64,000 nt of DNA from Pedobacter aquatilis (GTDB lineage: Bacteria; Bacteroidota; Bacteroidia; Sphingobacteriales; Sphingobacteriaceae): contig NZ_JAUFPW010000034.1 of NCBI RefSeq assembly GCF_030409415.1, positions 1 through 64,000 of the forward strand, written 5' to 3'. The notes beneath the pieces are model-generated. The model saw only the letters and a list, made by a program, of their open reading frames with translations, did no database searches and had not been told where the DNA came from. The first letter of the stretch is position 1; each line of letters opens with the position of its first letter. The translations under genes were made by a program, and so were the position numbers. This document shows, in pieces, positions 26,031-34,126 of this stretch.

Positions 26031-26855
26031 CTATATCAATCCTTCAGTGATACACTTGGTGATAAGTTGACATACGTTCTTACTTTTTGATTTGTGGAAA
26101 ATATTTTTCCGATGGGTTCTGACTGTTTCAACAGAAATAAACAATTTTTCAGCAATTTGTTTGCTTGTTAATCCAGTTGACAGAAGCCTAATTACATCAA
26201 GTTCTCTTTCGGAAAATAATGGCTCAGATACTTTCGATATAGGAATATTATCCTCTAAATCAATGTTCAGAAATGAAGGCTCTCCGAACATTCCGATCGC
26301 AGAAACCTGATAGTTATTATCTGAGGTGAGATGGCTGATGTTGGTGTGTATGTTTAATGATTTCGCGCCTCTTCCGAACTCATCTGTTGTTAGGAGAATT
26401 GCCTGATGATTAAACAGTTGGTAAGTCCCATCAACAGTTTTGAGCCTGAAACAATACGACATTTTATATTTTTTGTATCTATCAATGCCAAGTATATTGT
26501 AAAACAAATCCATCATTTTAGCTTCTGCCATAGCCACAAAAGACATGTCATCCGGATGAATCTGGTCTAAAATATCCTGAAATTTGGTAACTGCTGGTTC
26601 TAGCCCGTGTATGTCCTTTACACTTGGGCTTATATACTTGATCTCCCTATCAAAAAAATCAATAACATAAAAATAGAAAGGTCCATTACTGAAAATTGAG
26701 GTTATTATTTCATCCAGGTTGACATTTTCAAGACCACCTTGGGTCTTGGTGATAAACTGACTCGAATTATCCCAGACAGAATGCAATAATGTGGTATTTG
26801 GTTTCAAAACTTTATTGATGAAGAGAAGTAAATTATTAATATTTTTTCTTACCAA
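26031..26855 (-). CDS. PAS-LuxR transcriptional regulator
   Basis: A 274-residue regulator. Residues about 45-180 form a PAS-type fold (FYFYVIDFFDREIKYISPSV, KDIHGLEP, QIHPDDMSFVAMAEAK). Residues 205-270 form a LuxR/GerE HTH (FSERELDVIRLLSTGLTSKQ, VETVRTHRKNIFHKSK). This PAS-HTH architecture is common in Bacteroidota. The signal is unknown. It is convergent with the lipoprotein gene (23-base gap). Confidence 0.88.
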   Translation of the reverse strand: MVRKNINNLLLFINKVLKPNTTLLHSVWDNSSQFITKTQGGLENVNLDEIITSIFSNGPFYFYVIDFFDREIKYISPSVKDIHGLEPAVTKFQDILDQIHPDDMSFVAMAEAKMMDLFYNILGIDRYKKYKMSYCFRLKTVDGTYQLFNHQAILLTTDEFGRGAKSLNIHTNISHLTSDNNYQVSAIGMFGEPSFLNIDLEDNIPISKVSEPLFSERELDVIRLLSTGLTSKQIAEKLFISVETVRTHRKNIFHKSKSKNVCQLITKCITEGLI

Positions 26856-27068
26856 TCAGGTAGTCCACCCAAGTATTGGGAACATGTAATTGATATATTG
26901 TTTTTGTTATTTAATATTGGTTTTTAGTTTTATGATATCAAATTCGCATTCTCAAACCAAACTGAAATGTACAATAAAAAAAATACCTGTAAATACTTAA
27001 TATTAAGTATTTGTAAGTGATGAAAATCCTTCAATAAAAAAATGAATTTTGTGAAAAAAGCTTTCTGT

Positions 27069-27185
27069 TTGGATAAATCAGAGTACATTGACCCCGCCTC
27101 ACCAGAAATAAATTTGCTGTAAAGTTCTGCATGTCTGAGTTTTAGATAATCGGCGAAAAGGGGTCAAATGGATTGGTTTATGCAA
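27069..27185. repeat. 117-bp TTGACCCC element, copy 1
   Basis: Outer ends TTGGATAAATCA and its inverse TTGCATAAACCA (read on the minus strand) continue inward to ATTGACCCC and ATTTGACCCC, giving imperfect terminal inverted repeats of about 26 bp. The copy at 47134 has exactly the same total length and the same 83-bp distance across the GACCCC boxes, with conserved ends and a divergent centre. It fits a miniature inverted-repeat element or paired IS ends. Confidence 0.7.
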
Positions 27186-27281
27186 GTAGGCTTTAATCGC
27201 TTTTGGTATAGTTGATTCTTTTTCAAATAACCTGGCTTCAATAAATTTTTCGGCTTCCAGTTTCCTTTTAATTGCGCTCAT
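27099..27281 (-). pseudogene. small protein gene cut by the 117-bp repeat
   Basis: A 60-residue frame whose start overlaps the SGNH hydrolase stop by 14 bases (ATG within the final codons), typical of an operon. The first 34 residues (MSAIKRKLEAEKFIEARLFE, then KAIKAYLHK) look genuine. From about KPIHLTPF onward the codons lie inside the repeat, so the original 3' part is gone. Family unknown. Confidence 0.5.
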
Positions 27282-27861
27282 TTCTCTTATCGTTTATGCT
27301 GGATTTACTTAGTAAATCTGAAATTTTCGGCCAGATATTCTCTGATGCCACTTTATAACCTTCAGCTAATGGATGCACACCATCCGGCATATTTAGCAAT
27401 TTGTTTCCGGCCACGCCTTTTAAAAAGTCTGGAATAAATGCAATTTCAAATTCGACTGCTAAATCAGAAAATAGATTTGCATAAGCAGCAGCGTAACCAA
27501 GTGGAATCCAGGATGGAAGGGATAAACCAAGTAGCAGTATTGTAATATCAGGATTATACGATTGTACTTTTTTAATAATCTCCCTTATATTACTTGTTAT
27601 TTCTGATGGGGGATATGCCCTTAAAAAATCATTAGCGCCGAGTTCGATAATAAATAAATCGATTGCTCCATTAAGTGTTTTTTCGAGTCTGTTCTTCGCA
27701 GAGCGTGTAGTGTCTCCACTAATACCGGCATTAATAACAGTGAATGGCAATCCAGCTTTTAGGATTTTTTGGTTAATTAATGCCGGTAAAGATTCGATAT
27801 TTGGTGTTCTAAGCCCATAGCCTGCGCTTAAACTATCTCCAAAGAAAATAACTTTCTTCAT
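27268..27861 (-). CDS. SGNH/GDSL hydrolase, TesA-like arylesterase
   Basis: A 197-residue serine esterase with the SGNH blocks: FFGDSLSAGYGL (block I, Ser), NAGISGDTT (block II, Gly), ELGANDFLR (block III, Asn) and PDGVHPLAEGY (block V, Asp/His). No signal peptide is evident, so it is probably cytoplasmic. It hydrolyses small esters, thioesters or lysophospholipids in related proteins. Length and motifs are complete. Confidence 0.9.
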   Translation of the reverse strand: MKKVIFFGDSLSAGYGLRTPNIESLPALINQKILKAGLPFTVINAGISGDTTRSAKNRLEKTLNGAIDLFIIELGANDFLRAYPPSEITSNIREIIKKVQSYNPDITILLLGLSLPSWIPLGYAAAYANLFSDLAVEFEIAFIPDFLKGVAGNKLLNMPDGVHPLAEGYKVASENIWPKISDLLSKSSINDKRNERN

Positions 27862-27912
27862 TAAAGAAATTTGTTTTGGTAAGATACATCAAATGATAAC
27901 TGCATATTAATC

Positions 27913-28089
27913 TTAGCTATTTCCGCCAGCGTTTCCAGCTAAATCTCCGCTTACATCTTCCTCATCATCAATTTCTCCGGTTAAACCGCGTTGTACATCG
28001 TTGTCTTCTTTTTGTTCTTGTTCGTTAGGACTTTTTCTCTCCTGAGATTTATCATCCTGTTTTTCTTGTTCTTTTGGGTCTGTATTCAT
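27913..28089 (-). CDS. 58-residue charged small protein
   Basis: A short frame starting MNTDPKEQEKQDDKSQERKS and ending DLAGNAGGNS. It is almost all polar (Glu, Gln, Asp, Lys), so probably disordered. It is well placed 50 bases upstream of the SGNH gene on the same strand. Small Glu/Gln/Asp-rich proteins of this kind recur in Pedobacter-like genomes, by my recollection. Function unknown. Confidence 0.55.
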   Translation of the reverse strand: MNTDPKEQEKQDDKSQERKSPNEQEQKEDNDVQRGLTGEIDDEEDVSGDLAGNAGGNS

Positions 28090-28212
28090 GATAAATGTTT
28101 ATTTGAGAACACTTTGTTTTATGAATGGTTTTGAAGCTTTTTTAAGGGTGTTTAATAAACCGAATAATTATAACGTAATGATTCCATAAAACGTTGATGT
28201 CGCTCGGAGTAA

Positions 28213-28368
28213 TCAAGTCATTTCGGCTTTTAATAACAATGCGCTTCGGTCTAACCTGACCATCTCAATAGATTGATAGTTATGATGCTAAAAGTCCACT
28301 TTGGATTTTTTTAACTAGTCAATCCACCAGGGTATCGGTTGGGTACTAAAGCCGAAATGTCAAGTCAG
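28213..28368. repeat. palindromic element with CATTTCGGCTTT ends
   Basis: CATTTCGGCTTT at 28219-28230 is exactly inverted as AAAGCCGAAATG at 28348-28359, with weaker matching outside (AAGTCA/TGACTT). The inside contains TGACCATC and TAGTCAATCCACC, resembling the motifs at 21745-21821. Probably a small non-autonomous element. Confidence 0.55.
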
Positions 28369-28581
28369 TTAACCATCAAAAATATTATTATCCATTTCCT
28401 GAGTGCCACTCACCTCGCTTTCCGTTTAGCTGTAATTTTTTGCCTATAGCCTTCGGCATTAATTTTTCTCTGTCCTTTCTTAATTTCATCAACCTACCAA
28501 GCTCATCGTACTCTGTCATCTTGGTGTCTAGTTCTGCCATTCTCTTCAAATCAGCTATAAATTTATTGCTAATTTGAACCA

Positions 28582-28836
28582 TTGCCGACCCAATCTCGTG
28601 TTAACGGAATAGTAAAGAATGAGTTTTTTCAAAAAAAAATATATCGTGATCATAATGAAGCTAATAAGAGCATTGAAATCATCATCGAAAACTACAATGA
28701 AAAAAGACCGCATGGCAGTCTGGACTATCTTACGCCTAGCAAAGCACATGACATGAGCGGGGAAATAAAAAAACGTTGGAAGCATTATCCTTACAAGAAA
28801 AAGGATATAGAAAAAGATCAAACGGAGACTGTTTGA
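28582..28836 (+). pseudogene. 3' fragment of an IS3-family transposase (OrfB)
   Basis: 84 residues match the end of an rve-type integrase core: RVNGIVKNEFF, IIIENYNEKRPHGSLDYLTP (with the YN.KRPH.SLD signature) and KKRWKHY. The DDE residues and helical N-terminus are missing, so the insertion sequence was deleted from the left. The remaining IS end probably lies around 28870-28981. Confidence 0.8.
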
Positions 28837-28926
28837 CTCAAACGAACAAAAATAAATAGGCTTTTCTTTTAATAATAAATTACGAATTGTACACTTGTAA
28901 AGTAATATCAGAATTACGAGAAATGA

Positions 28927-28981
28927 ATGTAAACTTATTCCAGTATTACCACCTAGAAAATGTAAACTTATTCTAGTATTA
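28927..28981. repeat. two 22-bp direct repeats near IS3 remnant
   Basis: ATGTAAACTTATTCCAGTAT at 28927 and ATGTAAACTTATTCTAGTAT at 28960 (each followed by TA) differ by one base. They follow the transposase fragment and may be the IS right end duplicated, or one end plus a target copy. Confidence 0.5.
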
Positions 28982-29013
28982 TATTTCAAAAACGACAAGT
29001 AAATTCAGGACGG

Positions 29014-29190
29014 TACAATCTGATTGAAATCTGTCCGTGGTGCAGCAAACTGGGGAATATGTCCTACACAGTCTTTAACCGAAAGATTAAAAAGGTCACG
29101 GAAAATTGCCGATCACTTATAAGGGTTGACGAGAGACCGGATGCCGGGATTGTCTGGGTTTGTGCACTTCCCAAAATTCAGACCATTTAA
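29014..29190 (+). pseudogene. 5' piece of a broken LamG/3-keto-disaccharide-hydrolase-like gene
   Basis: An open frame with no start, containing SLIRVDERPDAGIVWV, which matches the strand that precedes the 'F..GTIEFD' strand in LamG/DUF1080-like domains. It then runs into CALPKIQTI and stops. About 50 extra bases (roughly 29164-29215) plus the IS3 element separate it from the rest of the domain at 30438. Its own N-terminus is lost toward the older IS3 remnant. Confidence 0.55.
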
Positions 29191-29238
29191 AAGTAGAATT
29201 CTAGACCGAGTTGATGATTTTGAGCCCCTCCCTAAAAA

Positions 29239-30078
29239 CTAGCCAGATGAAACTAGAGAATTGGGCGTTATATTCAATGTTTCAATGAACTCATTCGGAG
29301 TGAAACCATCTAAGGAGCTATGTGGCCTGAAAGAGTTATATTCCTCACGCCATAGTTTGATTTTCTCTTTAGCATCATCCATCGATAGGAACCAGTTGGT
29401 ATTTAAACATTCATCTCTGAAGCTTCCGTTAAAAGACTCAATATATGCATTATCTGTGGGTTTTCCTGGCCTTGAAAAATCTAATATCACTTGGTTATCA
29501 TAAGCCCATTTATCCAATGCTTTTGAAATAAACTCACTGCCGTTGTCAACTCTTATTTTCTTAGGAATGATTCCTACTTTATTACGAATGGACTCTAAAA
29601 CATCTACTACCTGATTGCCTTTTATTCCCTGATCCACATAAATTTCCATACATTTTCTGCTGTAGTTATCGACTATATTTAAGGTGCGGAATTTTTTGCC
29701 ATCAAAGAGCTGGTCGGCTACAAAATCCATACTCCAGCATTCGTGTAAACTGGAGGCGGCTTCTCGATCCAGACGATGCGAACCAGCTCGGTTACGTCTT
29801 GGGCGTTTGCTTCTAAGATTAAGATTTTCAAGCTTATATAGTCGATGAACCCTTTTGTGATTAACTTTCCATCCCTCTCTTCTCAACAATGTTAAAATAC
29901 GCCACATGCCGTAGCGTACCCTAGTTTCTGCAATTTCTTTGATTCTTAATGTGAGCATTCGATTATCCCTAGGTGTTGCCTGGTACAAAAAGGTAGTTCT
30001 TTTTTGTTCAACCACCCTGCATGCACGCCTTTGCGAAATGCGAAAGTCCTGGATTAAGCTTTTGGCCAGCTCCCTCAA
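29239..30078 (-). CDS. IS3-family transposase OrfB (DDE integrase core)
   Basis: 279 residues from a TTG codon, although the natural product is probably an OrfAB fusion made by -1 frameshifting. It contains the IS3 HTH_21 region (RYGMWRILTLLRREGWKVNH) and the rve core with SMDFVADQL (first Asp), RVDNGSEFISKA (second Asp) and ESFNGSFRDECLN (Glu), ending EYNSFRPHSSLDGFTPNEF. All catalytic residues are present. Confidence 0.93.
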   Translation of the reverse strand: MRELAKSLIQDFRISQRRACRVVEQKRTTFLYQATPRDNRMLTLRIKEIAETRVRYGMWRILTLLRREGWKVNHKRVHRLYKLENLNLRSKRPRRNRAGSHRLDREAASSLHECWSMDFVADQLFDGKKFRTLNIVDNYSRKCMEIYVDQGIKGNQVVDVLESIRNKVGIIPKKIRVDNGSEFISKALDKWAYDNQVILDFSRPGKPTDNAYIESFNGSFRDECLNTNWFLSMDDAKEKIKLWREEYNSFRPHSSLDGFTPNEFIETLNITPNSLVSSG

Positions 30079-30089
30079 CTGAGCTGGCC

Positions 30090-30356
30090 TTAAAGCTTTT
30101 TTTTCAGTACCTCCTGTAGCATATGCTTATCTAAACTTAGATCTGCAACTAGCTTTTTTAGTAGTGAATTTTCCTCTTCCAATTGCCGTAACTTCCTTAG
30201 CTCAGTAACCCCTAAGCCACCATATTTTTTCTTCCAATTGTAGAAGGTAGCTTCACTAACGCCCATTTTTCTACATACTTCATTAACCGCTATTCCAGTT
30301 TCCGATTGTTTGATCGCGAACACGATCTGTGCTTCGCTGAACTTACTCTTTTTCAT
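30090..30356 (-). CDS. IS3-family transposase OrfA
   Basis: 88 residues: HTH (KFSEAQIVFAIKQSETGIAV, EVCRKMGVSEATFYNWKKKY) followed by a leucine-zipper-like helix (RQLEEENSLLKKLVADLSLD). It ends at an A8G tract (30096-30104 on the plus strand as C plus eight T). Shifting -1 there gives KKKALRPAQLRELAKSL, the family's usual junction, linking it to OrfB. Confidence 0.93.
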   Translation of the reverse strand: MKKSKFSEAQIVFAIKQSETGIAVNEVCRKMGVSEATFYNWKKKYGGLGVTELRKLRQLEEENSLLKKLVADLSLDKHMLQEVLKKKL

Positions 30357-30437
30357 CGCAATTATTTATTTTAAGTTATTAATAATTGCCCGATTTTTCT
30401 ACTTTAAAATGGCCACGTTTTTCGGGGGGACGTCAAT

Positions 30438-30890
30438 TTGACATTTAGTGAAGGAACTATAGAATTTGATGCCAGAGGACGAGACTTATTCCAAAAAAGC
30501 TTTTTGGGAATAGCTTTTCATGGATATGATAACCAGACTTATGAATCTGTGTATTTCCGGCCATTTAATTTTAATTCTTCTGACTCTGTCCGTAAGATAC
30601 ATGCTGTTCAATACGCATTTGAACCTGAATTTGGTTTCCAGCAGCTTAGGGAAACACAAAAGGATAAATTCGAATCCGCTGTTATTCCGGTAGGTATAGA
30701 TCCTACAGGTTGGTTTCATGTAAAAGTTGAGGTTAACAAAGACAAAGTAAAAGTTTTCATTAACGGATTCAAGCAAAGCTGTTTAGAGGTCAAAACTCTG
30801 AATCAGTTCCCGTTAGGGAAAAAAATAGGCATCTGGGTTGGTAACGATTCTAACGGTGATTTTGCAGATCTTAAAGTAACACAAAATTAG
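30438..30890 (+). pseudogene. 3' piece of LamG/3-keto-disaccharide-hydrolase-like protein
   Basis: 150 residues forming most of a concanavalin/LamG-like beta sandwich: FSEGTIEFDARGRD, SFLGIAFHGYDNQTYESVYF, DPTGWFHVKVEVNKDKVKVF and GKKIGIWVGNDSNGDFADLK. The first strand lies upstream of the insertion sequence at 29014-29190. Reading GIVWV directly onto DDLTFSEG would rebuild the domain. The original probably was an exported sugar-binding or hydrolase protein. Confidence 0.65.
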
Positions 30891-30934
30891 ACGATCAAAA
30901 TTTTAAACCTGAAGCTGAAAATTTTGCCATCGTC

Positions 30935-31240
30935 ATGGGAAACGTGGTTGTAAGTCACAACGGCAGCCATTTGGTCATTACCGGAAATGTTATCGTCGGT
31001 CCTGATGGCAAACATTCCGGTATTCAGGAAAACATTTTGACCAGTTCCGATCAAACGCATAAGATTTTGCCAATCCTATCTGAGGTTAAAGAAAATCCTC
31101 CTTCCAAATCTTTTTTTACTTCAGAAAAAGTGAGCGGTACAGCTTTCAGTCGCCTGCTTGAACGTGTGCTTGGAGACGCCATATCGAAAGAAGCCCCGGG
31201 GCGTTATCAAGCTGGAAATAACACCAGCCGTTTAAAATAG
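30935..31240 (+). CDS. hypothetical protein, 101 residues
   Basis: Begins MGNVVVSHNGSHLVITGNVI with short Gly/Asn-rich beta repeats (GNVVVSHNGSHLVITGNVIVGPDGKHSG split as two similar units), then a Ser/Lys-rich tail. No signal peptide. No family recognised. It is 44 bases after the broken sandwich gene. Confidence 0.4.
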   Translation: MGNVVVSHNGSHLVITGNVIVGPDGKHSGIQENILTSSDQTHKILPILSEVKENPPSKSFFTSEKVSGTAFSRLLERVLGDAISKEAPGRYQAGNNTSRLK

Positions 31241-31342
31241 AACATCCTTTTTTTGCTTAAGCGCTTTAATCAAATCTGTTTCAGGATAGCAGGTATTAAA
31301 AATAATATTTACCTCAGCACCAGTTTTTTACCATGTTCGCTA

Positions 31343-31372
31343 TTGCAGATGCGAATGCTAAAATTATATTTG
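31343..31372 (+). promoter_or_regulatory. candidate Bacteroidota-type promoter
   Basis: TATATTTG at 31365-31372 fits the TAnnTTTG -7 consensus exactly, with TTG at 31343-31345 and a 19-base spacer. The next ATG is only 5 bases away, so either the message is nearly leaderless or the downstream gene starts at a later Met (31443). Confidence 0.35.
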
Positions 31373-31376
31373 CGCC

Positions 31377-31682
31377 ATGACCGTCACCGTACTGCCAATT
31401 TTTGAGACCGAATTCAAGCCACAGAAATCCTTGGCCAAGATTATGAATGAGCGTTTAGAGAGAATAGCAAAAGAGCTTCAAACGCAGCATTTAAAATCCC
31501 TTTACGGACGCGGCTTTTCTACTGACGACCTGATTATCTACCTTAGTTACAATCCCAAATATAAAATTCGCTATTGCATAGTCAATGACGTACCTGCAGA
31601 TATCCAGTATTTCGTAGCCGAATTATGCGGCCGTTTAGGCTTTATACTGTGGAAAAGAATATTGGTCGAATATAGCACATAG
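31377..31682 (+). CDS. hypothetical protein, 101 residues
   Basis: A mixed alpha/beta small protein (MTVTVLPIFETEFKPQKSLA, YLSYNPKYKIRYCIVNDVPA, CGRLGFILWKRILVEY). It has no signal or membrane segment. The true start may be Met at 31443 if the nearby promoter is real. Unrecognised. Confidence 0.4.
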   Translation: MTVTVLPIFETEFKPQKSLAKIMNERLERIAKELQTQHLKSLYGRGFSTDDLIIYLSYNPKYKIRYCIVNDVPADIQYFVAELCGRLGFILWKRILVEYST

Positions 31683-32019
31683 GTTTGCGTAAAAAATACA
31701 AAGGCGTCATACACATAGTCAATAGCGTCCCAGCTTATTTGTAAACTTTGGAGTAAATACAGGGGGAGCACTGTTACAGCTAAGGATATCCAGTGTAAAG
31801 CGTTAAAGTACGTCGCCTGTTTTTCACTAAGGAAACGTTATATCTCTTTGCAGAAATATTTAATTTGTGGTTGAAGGAAAGGAAGCGAGTTATTCCTTTG
31901 TAACATCCCTGGAAGAATAGAAATTTCTGACCGTGTTTTATTATATTTGAATAGACCAAATATAAGTTTCAGAACAGCAACACTTTTCTGATCCTTACCG
32001 AACAATCCAGTATTGCCTT
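31683..32019. other. intergenic leader of the DUF6377 regulator gene
   Basis: No gene seen. An exact -7 box TATATTTG lies at 31942-31949, about 70 bases before the regulator's ATG. No TTG stands at the normal -33 distance, so the promoter is only suggested. Confidence 0.4.
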
Positions 32020-33744
32020 ATGACACAACGCTCGCTTTATTTTGAAAGTAATCCATTCAGGCTTTGCGTGATATTTGTTATCGGTTTACTTTTCCTCATA
32101 AATCCCTTTTCAGTATCAGCCCAATCCGATAGCCTTAAAAAAGTACTCATTGAGGTATTGCAGAATAAAGTGAGTTTCGATGTTAAAAAAAGGCAATCCA
32201 TTGGCAGATTAAAGCAGAGACTTAAAAGAAATTACCACGATATTAATTTACGCTACCAGGGTTATCTGGATCTTTTTAATGCCTATAAATCTTATATACA
32301 TGATTCGGCATATATTTATTCCAGTAAGGCAGCTGATTGCGCCTACCAGATGAAAGACAAGCAAAAAATAAACTATTCCAAAGTTAACCTGGGCTTTGTT
32401 CTGATCTCTTCAGGTATGTTTAAAGAAGGCCTTGATACTTTGCATAGTGTAAATCCTAATTTTCTGAATTCCCGTCAGCAATTCGAATATTATTTTCTGA
32501 TGGCAAGAAGCAACTTCGATCTCACGGATTATAATAAAATCCACGATTTCAGCGAACATTATAAATCAAAAGGCTTAAAGTACTGCGATACCATTATAAA
32601 CAGCTTTCACAAAAACTCTTACGAATATTTATCAGGTAAGGGTTTAAAACTACTTCGCAGTAAACAATACCAGGCGGCAATCGCGCCTTACGAACAGATG
32701 CTCAGCATGAAATCCAGTTATCAGGACAGTGCCATCAATTACAGCTGCCTGAGTTATCTGTATTTCAGCGTAAAGAAACCGGATTTAGGTTTGACCTATT
32801 TGTTTAAATCTGCAATCATAGACAATACCCATTCTATAAAAGAGTCGTTAGCACTGGTTAACCTGGCCAAATATCTGTATGGAAAGGGGAGTGTAAAAGA
32901 AGCTTTTAATTACATTCATAACGCCATTGAGGATAATAATTTCTATGGTGCAAAGCAGCGAAAGGTTGAAATTAGTAACATACTCCCGATCATTGAAAAA
33001 GACAAAATAAATGATATCGAGAAGCAAAAACGCTCACTTTTAATCTATGCCTCAATCATCACGGGACTTATCATGCTCCTCATTTATTTCGCAAGCAAGA
33101 CTTTCAAGCAATTAAAGAAAATTAGAATTGCAGATAAGCTTATCATCGAAAAAAATCAAGATTTAAATAAGGCTAATGATGAGTTGCTTAAAATAAACAC
33201 TTCACTTGATGTAGCCAACCGCTCCCTCACCAGGACAAACCGTAAGCTTGATGAGGTTAATTTGATAAAAGAAGAATATATCGGACATTTCTTTAATATC
33301 AATGCCGATTACATAGAGAAACTTGAAAGACTTAAAAGAAGCCTGGAGAAAATTGTGCACTTAAAGCAATACCAGGAATTGCAGCATGTCATCACTCGGT
33401 TGAATACCAGCACAGAGAGGGAACATTTTTTTCAGCGTTTTGATGAGGTTTTTTTGAATCTTTTTCCTGATTTTATCCAGGAATTCAATGCCCTGTTCTC
33501 AGACGAGGATAGAACTCATCCTAGTGCAGGACAGTTGTTGAATAAAGAACTCAGGATTTTTGCACTAATCCGGCTTGGCATAGATGAAAATGAAACCATT
33601 GCCAAAATCCTTAATTATTCAGTGAATACCATATACACCTATAAGACCAAGGTGAAGAATAGATCTCTTGTGGCAAATGAGGCCTTTAAGGAAAAAATTA
33701 TGAGCATCCGAACGGTGAAAAGCGAATTCCCTTTGGAAGGTTAA
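32020..33744 (+). CDS. DUF6377-type TPR/HTH membrane regulator (SusR-like)
   Basis: 574 residues. Signal or first membrane helix at 15-34 ([20 protein letters not shown]), a periplasmic TPR-like array to about 330 (repeating helices around [14 protein letters not shown] and [13 protein letters not shown]), a membrane helix near 343-362 ([20 protein letters not shown]), a coiled coil ([20 protein letters not shown]), and a cytoplasmic part ending in a LuxR-like HTH ([20 protein letters not shown]). Proteins of this layout sense oligosaccharide in the periplasm and activate adjacent sus-type operons. The SusC/SusD/GH13 genes start 380 bases downstream, so it very likely regulates them. Confidence 0.88.
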   Translation: MTQRSLYFESNPFRLCVIFVIGLLFLINPFSVSAQSDSLKKVLIEVLQNKVSFDVKKRQSIGRLKQRLKRNYHDINLRYQGYLDLFNAYKSYIHDSAYIYSSKAADCAYQMKDKQKINYSKVNLGFVLISSGMFKEGLDTLHSVNPNFLNSRQQFEYYFLMARSNFDLTDYNKIHDFSEHYKSKGLKYCDTIINSFHKNSYEYLSGKGLKLLRSKQYQAAIAPYEQMLSMKSSYQDSAINYSCLSYLYFSVKKPDLGLTYLFKSAIIDNTHSIKESLALVNLAKYLYGKGSVKEAFNYIHNAIEDNNFYGAKQRKVEISNILPIIEKDKINDIEKQKRSLLIYASIITGLIMLLIYFASKTFKQLKKIRIADKLIIEKNQDLNKANDELLKINTSLDVANRSLTRTNRKLDEVNLIKEEYIGHFFNINADYIEKLERLKRSLEKIVHLKQYQELQHVITRLNTSTEREHFFQRFDEVFLNLFPDFIQEFNALFSDEDRTHPSAGQLLNKELRIFALIRLGIDENETIAKILNYSVNTIYTYKTKVKNRSLVANEAFKEKIMSIRTVKSEFPLEG

Positions 33745-34126
33745 TGCCCATCCCAATCATTCCTCTCTCATTAAGGTTTTGGCCTTGCCTTGACTACTGA
33801 GGAAATTCAGAAGCTTCAGTCATAGTTCCTACAAGAGCGTGTACATTTTATTTCTCCTCTCACGCTTGCAAAATTGCCAATAAACCGTGCTTCTAGCAGT
33901 CAAAAGTTGCTATTGTTCTGTGATTTACATCCAATATATCTATATATTTCTATAGTATAATTAAATATAATATCCTGATAATCAATATTTTGTATTGATT
34001 TTAGTGTTTTTATTTTTAATATTCACCCTTTCTCGTCTTGCGATTGCTTTTAAACTCCTCTTACTTTGATTTGTGATCACTGGAAGCCATTTCAGTCTCC
34101 AACTAACCAAATACTAATCAAAAATT
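33745..34126. other. intergenic leader of the susC-like operon
   Basis: About 380 bases, very AT-rich from 33950 on, with no gene. It should carry the operon promoter and the regulator's binding site. I cannot pick a box with confidence. Confidence 0.4.

Larger units (their letters stand above)
29221..30435 (-). mobile_element. IS3-family (IS407-like) insertion sequence, 1215 bp
   Basis: Both ends begin TGA and share an imperfect inverted repeat (TGAGCCCCTCCCTAAAAACT at the left; TGACGTCCCCCCGAAAAACG read from the right). A perfect 4-bp target duplication ATTT flanks it (29217-29220 and 30436-30439), as expected for the IS407 group. OrfA and OrfB are both intact, so the insertion looks recent and possibly active. 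Confidence 0.9.

Noticed and set aside
28388..28582. 64-residue minus-strand ORF between the palindrome and the IS3 remnant
   Set aside because: Lys-rich frame with no recognisable family; its start lies exactly at the edge of the transposase fragment. Could be a cut gene, but not supportable.
31942..31949. Promoter of the DUF6377 gene as a firm call
   Set aside because: The -7 box is exact but no -33 TTG stands at 17-23 bases; mentioned only as a hint.
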